Shown here: piece after piece, positions 7,193 through 14,249 of the stretch
Layout: each line of letters begins with the position of its first letter
How positions within the stretch are numbered: the first letter of the stretch is position 1
Source: Rhodocyclaceae bacterium UBA5602
Lineage (GTDB): Bacteria; Pseudomonadota; Gammaproteobacteria; Burkholderiales; Rhodocyclaceae
Direction: 5' to 3'
Assembly: GCA_002424865.1 (NCBI GenBank)
Contig: DILC01000040.1
Span: 65,914-84,116, forward strand
DNA length: 18,203 bases
Notes under the pieces: model-generated
Told to the model about the DNA's origin: nothing
What the model saw: only the letters and a program-made list of their open reading frames with translations
The model's database searches: none
Translations under genes and position numbers: made by a program

Positions 7193-9403
7193 GTGATCGA
7201 ATTCCTGAATTTCACCGCCCTTCGCGGCCCAAACATGTGGACTTACCGCCCGGTGGTCGAAGCCTGGGTAGATATTGGCGAGCTCGAAGAATCGCCTTCC
7301 AACACGCTCCCCGGATTCAATGAACGCCTGACCGCCTGGCTGCCTTCGCTGGTTGAGCATCGTTGCAGTTACGGCGAACAGGGCGGTTTTTTGCAGCGCC
7401 TGAAAGAGGGCACCTGGCCCGCGCACATTCTGGAACACGTCACGCTGGAACTGCAAAACCTGGCCGGCATGCCGGGCGGCTTTGGCAAGGCACGCAGCAC
7501 CTCGCAGCGCGGCGTTTATAAAGTCGCCGTGCGCTCCTGGCATGAGGACATCACGCGCCAAGCCCTGCTGTCGGGGCGCGATCTGGTCATGGCCGCCATT
7601 GATAACACGCCATTCAATGTGGCCCATGCCGTGGATCAGCTGGTGCAAATGAAAGACCGCCTGTTGCTGGGACCGAGCACGCAAGCCATAGTGGATGCCG
7701 CCACCGCCAAAAGCCGCCGCATCCCGGCAATACGCTTGAGCGCAGGCAATCTGGTGCAATTAGGCTATGGCAAGCACAGCCGCCGCATCTGGACAGCGGA
7801 AACCGATGCCACGTCGGCCATTGCCGAGGGCATTTCCAGCGATAAGTCACTCACTAACGCCTTGTTGCGCGCCTGCGGCGTGCCTGTGCCCGAGGGCAGC
7901 ATCGTCACCGAGGCCGCCGCCGCGTGGAATGAAGCGCAATCCATCGGCCTGCCGGTGGCGGTCAAACCTGTGGATGGCAATCACGGCCGCGGCGTCTCGG
8001 TCGATCTATCAAAACAAGCGGACATTGAAGCCGCTTTTGCCTTGGCAGAGGACGCCGCGCGTAGCGGTGAGGTGCTCATTGAGCGCTTCATCCCAGGCGT
8101 TGAGCATCGCCTGCTCATCGTCGGCGGCAAGCTCGTAGCCGCCGCGCGCGGTGAAGAAGCCTGGGTCACGGGCGATGGCCGGGCAACCGTGCAGCAGCTC
8201 ATTGATCAGCAAATCAATAGCGATCCCCGCCGTGGCACGGCAGAAGCCTCCCCGTTGAACCGCATTGAAAACGACCCCGCCGTTGCCCTGGAGCTCAAGC
8301 GCCAAGGCTCGGCGGCCGACGCCATCCCGGCCAGCGGCCAACGCCTGCTGATCCAGCGCAACGGCAATGTGGCGTTTGATTGCACCGATGAAGTCCATCC
8401 AGACACCATTGCCCAGGCCGCGCTGGCTGCGCGCATTGTGGGTCTCGATATTGCGGGTATTGACCTGGTCGCCCGCGACATCTCGCAACCACTAGCCCCC
8501 CAGCAAGGCGCGATTGTTGAAGTAAATGCCGGCCCCGGCTTATTGATGCACTTGAAACCCGCCTCAGGCCAACCCCGCCCGGTAGGGGAAGCGATTGTGG
8601 ATTATCTTTTCCCGCCCGGCTCCCAAACGCGCATACCTGTGGTCGGCATTACCGGCAGTGGCGCAACAAACCTTGCGGCACGCTGGCTGGACCACATTTT
8701 GCGCTTGACCAATCAAGTCACCGGACTGGCTTGCGCCAACGGCGTTTTCCTGGGCACGCTCCCTATTGCCACACAAAACTTATCCCCGCTGGCCGCCGCG
8801 CAAACCTTGCTCATCAACCGCCAGACTGACGTGGTGGTGATTGAAAACAGCATTGACACCCTGCTCACCGCAGGCCTGGCTTATGACCGTTGCCAAGTGG
8901 GCATTGTTACCACACTGAACCCGGACCAGGACCCGAGCAGCCTGCGCCCTGCCCATTACATTGATACGCCTGAGCGTTTGTTCAACATCGTGCGCACCCA
9001 GGTCGATGTCATCCTGCCCGGCGGCTGTGCCGTGCTCAACACCGCCGACCCGCTGGTGAGGGAGATGGCAGCGCTCTGCGACGGCGAAGTGATTTTTTTC
9101 GCCGATGAAAACACAGCGGATACAGACACGCTTGCCGCACTGGCCGCCCATCGCGCCCAAGGCGGACGGGCAGTCTTGCTGCGCGGCCAAACGGTCATGC
9201 TGGCAGGAAAAGCCGATGAAGAATCGCTCTTGGCGCTGGCTGACATCCCGCACTTCAATGCCTCAGCGGCAGGCGAAATAAAGACAGGAAAAGACGGCGA
9301 GACGGCGGCAAACCGCATCACCGCCCTGCTCGCTACCGCCGCTGCGGCCTGGGCGCTGGATGTACCGCTGGCTACCTTGCGCATTGGCCTGGCCACTTTT
9401 TAA
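7193..9403 (+). CDS. cphA': cyanophycin synthetase homologue CphA' with decayed Mur-ligase half, 736 aa
   Basis: Related to cyanophycin synthetase but with one half apparently inactive. The N domain (1-160) starts with the family motif L-R-G-P-N and keeps C58 and H78-I-L-E81-H82 (HxxEH). The ATP-grasp domain (~215-475) is intact, with V-K-P-V-D-G-N-H-G-R-G at 257-267 and E443-V-N-A-G-P-G. The Mur-like domain is altered: the P-loop is G-S-G-A-T-N at 488-493, with no Lys, the E-T-A-R-G-G-I motif of CphA is E-N-S-I-D-T-L, and the protein ends where CphA continues with about 150 more residues. Known cyanobacterial CphA2 also has a shortened, inactive M domain and polymerises beta-Asp-Arg dipeptides, so a similar role is plausible here. 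GTG 7193 is chosen because it places the N terminus exactly on the family start; AAAGG lies about 11 bases upstream. Not a pseudogene: the frame is open and the N half well conserved. Confidence 0.9.
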   Translation: MIEFLNFTALRGPNMWTYRPVVEAWVDIGELEESPSNTLPGFNERLTAWLPSLVEHRCSYGEQGGFLQRLKEGTWPAHILEHVTLELQNLAGMPGGFGKARSTSQRGVYKVAVRSWHEDITRQALLSGRDLVMAAIDNTPFNVAHAVDQLVQMKDRLLLGPSTQAIVDAATAKSRRIPAIRLSAGNLVQLGYGKHSRRIWTAETDATSAIAEGISSDKSLTNALLRACGVPVPEGSIVTEAAAAWNEAQSIGLPVAVKPVDGNHGRGVSVDLSKQADIEAAFALAEDAARSGEVLIERFIPGVEHRLLIVGGKLVAAARGEEAWVTGDGRATVQQLIDQQINSDPRRGTAEASPLNRIENDPAVALELKRQGSAADAIPASGQRLLIQRNGNVAFDCTDEVHPDTIAQAALAARIVGLDIAGIDLVARDISQPLAPQQGAIVEVNAGPGLLMHLKPASGQPRPVGEAIVDYLFPPGSQTRIPVVGITGSGATNLAARWLDHILRLTNQVTGLACANGVFLGTLPIATQNLSPLAAAQTLLINRQTDVVVIENSIDTLLTAGLAYDRCQVGIVTTLNPDQDPSSLRPAHYIDTPERLFNIVRTQVDVILPGGCAVLNTADPLVREMAALCDGEVIFFADENTADTDTLAALAAHRAQGGRAVLLRGQTVMLAGKADEESLLALADIPHFNASAAGEIKTGKDGETAANRITALLATAAAAWALDVPLATLRIGLATF

Positions 9404-9427
9404 CTTACCTACTCCAAAAAAATCGTC

Positions 9428-12052
9428 ATGGACATTATTCGCTTACGTGCGCTGCGGGGACCTAACTTATGGGGCCGCCACACGGCGATTGAGGCCACCC
9501 TGCATTGCCCGTCCTGCGCACGCACGAGTACCGATTTACCCGACATTACCACGCGCATCCAGGCACGTTTTCCTGGCCTGGGCGCATTGCCGACGCAAAA
9601 CCCAAGCGCCCAGGCAACCCCGCTGCCCCTGCCTGAACTCATAGCCATTGCCGCACTCTCGCTGCAAATCAGCGCAGGTTGCCCGGTCACCTTTTACCGC
9701 TGTGTCGCCACGGTAGAAGATGGCGTGTATCAAATTGTGGTCGAATACAGCGAAGAAGCCGTCGGCCGTCTGGCCGTCGAGTTAGCGCTTGAGTTATACA
9801 TCGCCGCGCGTGACGATCAGCCGTTCGATGCAGCAGACGCCATTGCCCGGCTGCACGCGCTGGATGAAGACGAACGCCTGGGCCCCAGCACCGGCGCGAT
9901 TGTCCATGCAGCCGTTGCCCGTGGCATTCCTTACCGGCGCCTGACCTCTGGCAGCCTGGTGCAATTTGGCTGGGGCGCACGCCAACGGCGCATACAAGCC
10001 GCGGAAATTGACGCGACTTCCGCCATTGCCGAGAGCATTGCGCAAGATAAACAACTCACCAAACAACTTTTGCTCGCCGCCGGTGTGCCCGTGCCCGAAG
10101 GCCGCCCCGTAGCCAGCGCAGCAGAAGCCTGGCTTGCCGCACAAGCCATCATGGCAAACGGCCATGACAAGCTGCTCAGCCGCTCGGTGGTCGTTAAACC
10201 GCAAGACGGCAATCAGGGCAAAGGCGTCACGGTGGACATTTGCACGCAAGACGCGGTCTTCAAAGCCTATGCTGCAGCCCTTGCCGTGAGTGATGATGTC
10301 TTGGTTGAACGTTATCTGCCTGGCCATGATTTTCGTTTGCTGGTTGTCGGCAACCGGCTCATTGCCGCCGCACGGCGCGAACCCGCGCAAGTGATAGGCA
10401 ATGGCCAGGACAGCATCAGCGCGCTGGTCGACGCCGTCAATCTTGACCCGAACCGCGGCGACGGCCATGCCACCTCGCTCACCAAAATTCGCCTGGATAA
10501 CATTGCCATCGCCACCTTGCAGCAGCAAGGGCTCACCCCGGATTCCGTGCCCAGCCAAGGCCAGCGCGTGGTCTTGCGCCACAACGCCAATTTATCCACG
10601 GGCGGCACGGCAACGGATGTCACGGACGAAGTGCATCCGCAACTCGCCGCCCGCGCCATTGCGGCAGCCGCCATGGTCGGGCTGGATATTTGCGGCGTCG
10701 ATGTGGTGTGCGAAACACTCACCCGCCCACTGGAAGCACAAGGCGGTGGCATTGTGGAAGTGAATGCCGCGCCGGGTTTGCGGATGCACCTGGCACCTTC
10801 TTACGGCAAGGGCCGCGCCGTCGGCGAAGCCATCATTGACCTGCTGTTTCCGGCCGGTGACAATGGCCGTATTCCTATCGTCGCGGTGGCCGGCACCAAT
10901 GGCAAAACCACCACGGTGCGCCTGATTGCGCACTTGCAAACCGTCGCCGGAAGGCGCGTCGGCATGACCACCACCGATGGCGTGTATATCCAAGGCCAGC
11001 GCATCGACAGCGGCGACTGCAGCGGCCCTAAAAGCGCGCGCAATGTGCTGCTGCACCCGGAAGTGGATGCGGCGGTGCTGGAAACCGCACGCGGCGGCAT
11101 TTTGCGCGAAGGCCTGGCGTTTGACCATTGCGACGTAGCCGTGGTGACCAATATCGGCCTGGGCGACCATTTAGGCTTGAATTACATCACCACGGTAGAA
11201 GACCTGGCCGTGGTCAAACGCGTCATCGTGGATAACGTCTCGCCCACCGGCATGACCGTGCTGAACGCATCGGATCCTCTCGTGGCAAGGAAAGCCAATT
11301 ACTGCCCCAGCGCCGTGACTTTTTTCGCTGCCGACAAACAACATCCCGTGCTGGCCGCGCACGGTGCGCGCCAACAACGCGTGGTCTATCGCGACGGGGA
11401 CGACCTAGTCGCCGCGGAAGGCGAGGTGCTGGCGCGTTTCCCGCTGGCCAATATTCCGCTCACCCACGCTGGCACCCTGGGCTTTCAGGTGGAAAACGTG
11501 ATGGCTGCCGTTGCCGCCGCCTGGGCACTGGGTCTGGATTGGCATGTCATCCGCGAGGGTCTTGCCAGCTTTGTGAGCAACGCCGACACCGCCCCTGGCC
11601 GCTTTAATGTTTTTCAGTATCGGGGCGCGACCTTGATTGCCGATTATGGCCACAACCCTGATGCCATCATTGCGTTGATTCAGGCGGTGGAAGCCATGCC
11701 AGGCAAACGCCGCACGGCCGTGATCAGCGCCGCAGGCGACCGCCGCGATGAGGACATTCGCCAGCAAAGCCAGCTTCTGGGCGATGTGTTCGACAACCTG
11801 ATTTTGTACGAAGACGCCTGCCAGCGCGGCCGCGCGCCCGGTGAAACCCTGGGCTTGTTGCGCGCAGGGCTCGTGGGCGCAACCCGCGCCACAACCGTGA
11901 CCGATGTGTATGGCGAATTTCTCGCCATTGATCAAGCCTTGGAGAGCTTGGCGCCAGGCGACTTGTGCCTCATCCTGATCGACCAGGTGGAAGAAGCCTT
12001 GGCGCACATCAAACAGCGCGTGGCGGCGGAGCGCCATGACAAGGCGGCATAG
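9428..12052 (+). CDS. cphA: cyanophycin synthetase CphA, 874 aa
   Basis: Makes cyanophycin, the Asp-Arg polymer used to store nitrogen, by ATP-dependent addition of Asp (ATP-grasp half) and Arg (Mur-ligase half). The N domain begins M-D-I-I-R-L-R-A-L-R-G-P-N. The ATP-grasp half (~205-475) carries V-K-P-Q-D-G-N-Q-G-K-G at 256-266 and E444-V-N-A-A-P-G. The Mur-like half has an intact P-loop G489-T-N-G-K493-T-T-T, then E-T-A-R-G-G-I-L-R, N-I-G-L-G-D-H-L-G and, near residue 740, A-D-Y-G-H-N-P. Length is normal for the family. The HxxEH site of the N domain is missing, the aligned residues being E70-x-x-A73-I74. The gene follows cphA' by 24 bp with no good Shine-Dalgarno (an A-rich run only). Expression is presumably as an operon with cphA'. 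Confidence 0.96.
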   Translation: MDIIRLRALRGPNLWGRHTAIEATLHCPSCARTSTDLPDITTRIQARFPGLGALPTQNPSAQATPLPLPELIAIAALSLQISAGCPVTFYRCVATVEDGVYQIVVEYSEEAVGRLAVELALELYIAARDDQPFDAADAIARLHALDEDERLGPSTGAIVHAAVARGIPYRRLTSGSLVQFGWGARQRRIQAAEIDATSAIAESIAQDKQLTKQLLLAAGVPVPEGRPVASAAEAWLAAQAIMANGHDKLLSRSVVVKPQDGNQGKGVTVDICTQDAVFKAYAAALAVSDDVLVERYLPGHDFRLLVVGNRLIAAARREPAQVIGNGQDSISALVDAVNLDPNRGDGHATSLTKIRLDNIAIATLQQQGLTPDSVPSQGQRVVLRHNANLSTGGTATDVTDEVHPQLAARAIAAAAMVGLDICGVDVVCETLTRPLEAQGGGIVEVNAAPGLRMHLAPSYGKGRAVGEAIIDLLFPAGDNGRIPIVAVAGTNGKTTTVRLIAHLQTVAGRRVGMTTTDGVYIQGQRIDSGDCSGPKSARNVLLHPEVDAAVLETARGGILREGLAFDHCDVAVVTNIGLGDHLGLNYITTVEDLAVVKRVIVDNVSPTGMTVLNASDPLVARKANYCPSAVTFFAADKQHPVLAAHGARQQRVVYRDGDDLVAAEGEVLARFPLANIPLTHAGTLGFQVENVMAAVAAAWALGLDWHVIREGLASFVSNADTAPGRFNVFQYRGATLIADYGHNPDAIIALIQAVEAMPGKRRTAVISAAGDRRDEDIRQQSQLLGDVFDNLILYEDACQRGRAPGETLGLLRAGLVGATRATTVTDVYGEFLAIDQALESLAPGDLCLILIDQVEEALAHIKQRVAAERHDKAA

Positions 12053-12061
12053 CCCGCCTTT
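12041..12061 (+). terminator. candidate hairpin at the end of cphA
   Basis: AAGGCGG-CATAGC-CCGCCTT is a perfect 7-bp stem that includes the TAG stop of cphA in its loop and is followed only by a short TT. The T tract is weak, so factor-independent termination is uncertain. Confidence 0.35.
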
Positions 12062-12070
12062 AACCTCGGA

Positions 12071-12108
12071 AGCGCCGCGCCTGCAATCAACCTGCCGCAG
12101 GCGGCGCT
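12071..12108. other. GC-rich hairpin at the convergent cphA/sulP junction
   Basis: AGCGCCGC (12071-12078) pairs perfectly with GCGGCGCT (12101-12108). The stem extends inward through CCTGC/GCAGG with a 2-base bulge. It overlaps the last codons of the SulP gene. No T run follows on either strand. It may stop or stabilise the converging transcripts. Confidence 0.4.
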
Positions 12109-13814
12109 GCCTGCGCACCATCACCCACAGACAAAGCCACCGGCGTTTCGCTAGCCACAAAATCCGCCAGCGTCGCGAACACATTGTCAGCGCCCACCGC
12201 CGCCACAATATCCGCACGCTTCAGTTTTTCCAGCACATTGGGGCGCACTTCGCACAACACCAGCCGTATGCCCTTTTTATGAAAATTCGCGGCTATTTCG
12301 CCTAATGTTTGCAAACCTGTGGCGTCGATAAACGGCACCTGGCCCAGGCGCAGTACCACCTGTGTCACTTGCTTGGTGGGTGACTGGATGTTTTCCAGGG
12401 TGTGCTCGAATTTTTCCGCCGCGCCGAAAAAGAACGGGCCGTCGATGCGATATACCAGCGTGCGCGGCGGCAAGACCAGCGGCCGTTCGCCCGCAGCGTC
12501 GCCAAACCCGCTACCTGCCGCATAGGCCAGTCCGTTGCCTGGCCCGGCAGCGGTTTCGTCCAGCACCTGCACCGACTGCGCCATGCGCCGCATGAACAGC
12601 AAGGACGCCAGCACGACGCCGACATTGACGGCAATCACCAGGTCAGCGAACACCGTCAGGACAAAAGTGATCAACAGCAAAATGACATCCGCACGCGGCG
12701 CCGTGCGCAGCAAACGCAGCATGTGATGCACATCGCTCATGTTGTAAGCCACGACAAACAAGATGGCCGCCAGCGCGCATAGCGGAATGTTGGCGGCCAA
12801 AGGCGCTAACAACAACACGGTGGCCACCAGGAAAATCGAGTGCGTGATGCCCGCCAAGGGGCTCGTCGCGCCATTGCGGATATTGGTCGCCGTGCGCGCA
12901 ATGGCGCCCGTTGCCGCAAAGCCGCCGAACAAGGGGGAAAAAATGTTGGCAATGCCCTGGCCAATCAGTTCCTGGTTCGAGTCATGCCGTGTGCCCGCCA
13001 TGCCGTCGGCCACCACGGCCGAGAGCAATGACTCAATGGCGCCCAAAAGCGCAATCGTAAAGGCCGGGCCAATCAGGCCCACGATGGTGGAAAACGAAAT
13101 GTCCAAAGGTTGAAAGGCGGGCAAACCTTGCGGAATGCCGCCAAATGCGCTGCCGATGGTCGCTACGCCAGCAAAGCTAAACACGCTTTGCAACACCGTA
13201 GCGACCACCAGCACCACCAAGGGCGCAGGAATTTTCTTGAGCAGGCGAGGCCCCAGGATCAGCAAAGCCAGGCACAGCAAGGCCAGCCCGGTCGTTGCCA
13301 GATGTGCGGTGGGCAAGGCGAGTAGCAGATGGCCCAGTTTTTCGTGAAAATGCTCACCACCGCCCACCACCGCAAGGCCAAAGAAATCCCGCCACTGCCC
13401 CACCCAGATGATGAGGCCTATCCCCGCGGTAAAGCCGATAATGACCGGGTCGGGAATGAACTTGATCACCGACCCGAGACGCGCAAAACCGATGGCACAC
13501 AGCATGACGCCCGCCATGAGGGATGCAATCTGCAAGCCGCTGATGCCGTATTTAGCCGTGATGCCTGACAAAATAACAATGAATGCCCCGGTCGGACCAG
13601 AAACTTGCAGCCGCGTGCCGCCAAAAACGGAGGTCAAAAACCCGGCCACAATCGCCGTGTAAATACCCTGCTCGGGCTTGGCGCCCGAGGCGATGGCAAA
13701 CGCCATGGCCAGCGGCAACGCCACCACGCCGACGATCACGCCGGCGACCACGTTATTTAATAGATGTTTTTTAGCAAACAGGCCTGCGCGCTGCGCTTCA
13801 ATCAAGGCAATCAT
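12087..13814 (-). CDS. SulP/SLC26-family anion transporter with C-terminal STAS domain, 575 aa
   Basis: A polytopic inner-membrane transporter of the SulP family, whose members carry sulfate, bicarbonate or dicarboxylates. Residues ~15-430 are strongly hydrophobic and include the SulP signature P-L-A-M-A-F-A-I-A-S-G near the N terminus and V-S-G-P-T-G-A at about residue 72. A charged link leads to a STAS domain (~440-550) containing F-I-D-A-T-G-L-Q-T-L, where Thr occupies the position that is phosphorylated Ser in anti-sigma antagonists. A short Ala/Pro-rich tail ends the protein. ATG 13814 is the natural start. The gene is convergent with cphA (34-bp gap) and transcribed alone, so it need not be functionally tied to cyanophycin. 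Substrate not determinable from sequence. Confidence 0.93.
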   Translation of the reverse strand: MIALIEAQRAGLFAKKHLLNNVVAGVIVGVVALPLAMAFAIASGAKPEQGIYTAIVAGFLTSVFGGTRLQVSGPTGAFIVILSGITAKYGISGLQIASLMAGVMLCAIGFARLGSVIKFIPDPVIIGFTAGIGLIIWVGQWRDFFGLAVVGGGEHFHEKLGHLLLALPTAHLATTGLALLCLALLILGPRLLKKIPAPLVVLVVATVLQSVFSFAGVATIGSAFGGIPQGLPAFQPLDISFSTIVGLIGPAFTIALLGAIESLLSAVVADGMAGTRHDSNQELIGQGIANIFSPLFGGFAATGAIARTATNIRNGATSPLAGITHSIFLVATVLLLAPLAANIPLCALAAILFVVAYNMSDVHHMLRLLRTAPRADVILLLITFVLTVFADLVIAVNVGVVLASLLFMRRMAQSVQVLDETAAGPGNGLAYAAGSGFGDAAGERPLVLPPRTLVYRIDGPFFFGAAEKFEHTLENIQSPTKQVTQVVLRLGQVPFIDATGLQTLGEIAANFHKKGIRLVLCEVRPNVLEKLKRADIVAAVGADNVFATLADFVASETPVALSVGDGAQAAPPAAG

Positions 13815-13851
13815 GAAAAAATATCCACAAAATACGAAGGCTTAATCCTAC

Positions 13852-13877
13852 GCCCTTGAGCCATCGCGCTCAAGGGC
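13852..13877. other. perfect 10-bp-stem hairpin upstream of sulP
   Basis: GCCCTTGAGC and GCTCAAGGGC are perfect reverse complements around the 6-base loop CATCGC. The element ends about 38 bases before the SulP start and has no T run on either side. It could be an operator dyad or a structured 5' leader of the sulP mRNA. Confidence 0.55.
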
Positions 13878-14079
13878 AAATCGGCGCAGATTCGCCAAAT
13901 AACGCAATCCAGGAATCGCACGGCTGCCATGCCGGGACACCATTGCGCCGTCAATGCGGGTGACGGGCTTGCCGCACCATCATCCGCGGTTCGCGCCAGA
14001 CGGGATAGGGCACGGTTTGGCGTGGATGCTTGCCGACAGCATCGGCCAACGCCGCCTGCGCGGACAAAAACCATTAGGC

Positions 14080-14105
14080 AAAAAGTCGGCGCTGGCGGTA
14101 CGGCG
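14080..14105 (+). repeat. intergenic repeat, copy C
   Basis: This is the second full-length copy of the 26-bp element, 23 of 26 identical to 3807-3832 and in the same orientation. In this copy GCTGGCGGTA (14091-14100) pairs with TACCGCCCAGC (14111-14121), a 10-bp stem with a one-base bulge. Read on the minus strand, the stem is followed 7 bases later by TTTTT. Confidence 0.6.
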
Positions 14106-14249
14106 GGAAATACCGCCCAGCAAGGCATGGAAGGCATGACAGCAGCCATGTTCCATGCGCCCCTGGGAGATTTATTGTCATCAAGTTGCCACACAGTTTG
14201 CTTAGACTCGGCAAAAGGCCTTATCATCAAAATCGAATAGAGAGTTCTC

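Larger units (their letters stand above)
13815..14249. other. divergent intergenic region, sulP / PhoU-like gene
   Basis: This 435-bp gap has no credible gene. It contains a perfect 10-bp-stem hairpin near sulP, copy C of the intergenic repeat with a second hairpin, and an A/T-rich stretch before 14250 where promoter-like hexamers (TTGTCA at 14175-14180, TTGCTT at 14198-14203 and TTATCA at 14221-14226) occur. Only the last two are 17 bp apart, and they match consensus weakly. AGAGAG about 8 bases before ATG 14250 may act as the ribosome site. Confidence 0.55.

Noticed and set aside
7193..9403. CphA' as a frameshifted or dying pseudogene
   Set aside because: The frame is intact, the N and ATP-grasp domains are well conserved, and the change is limited to the Mur half, which fits a specialised paralogue better than decay.
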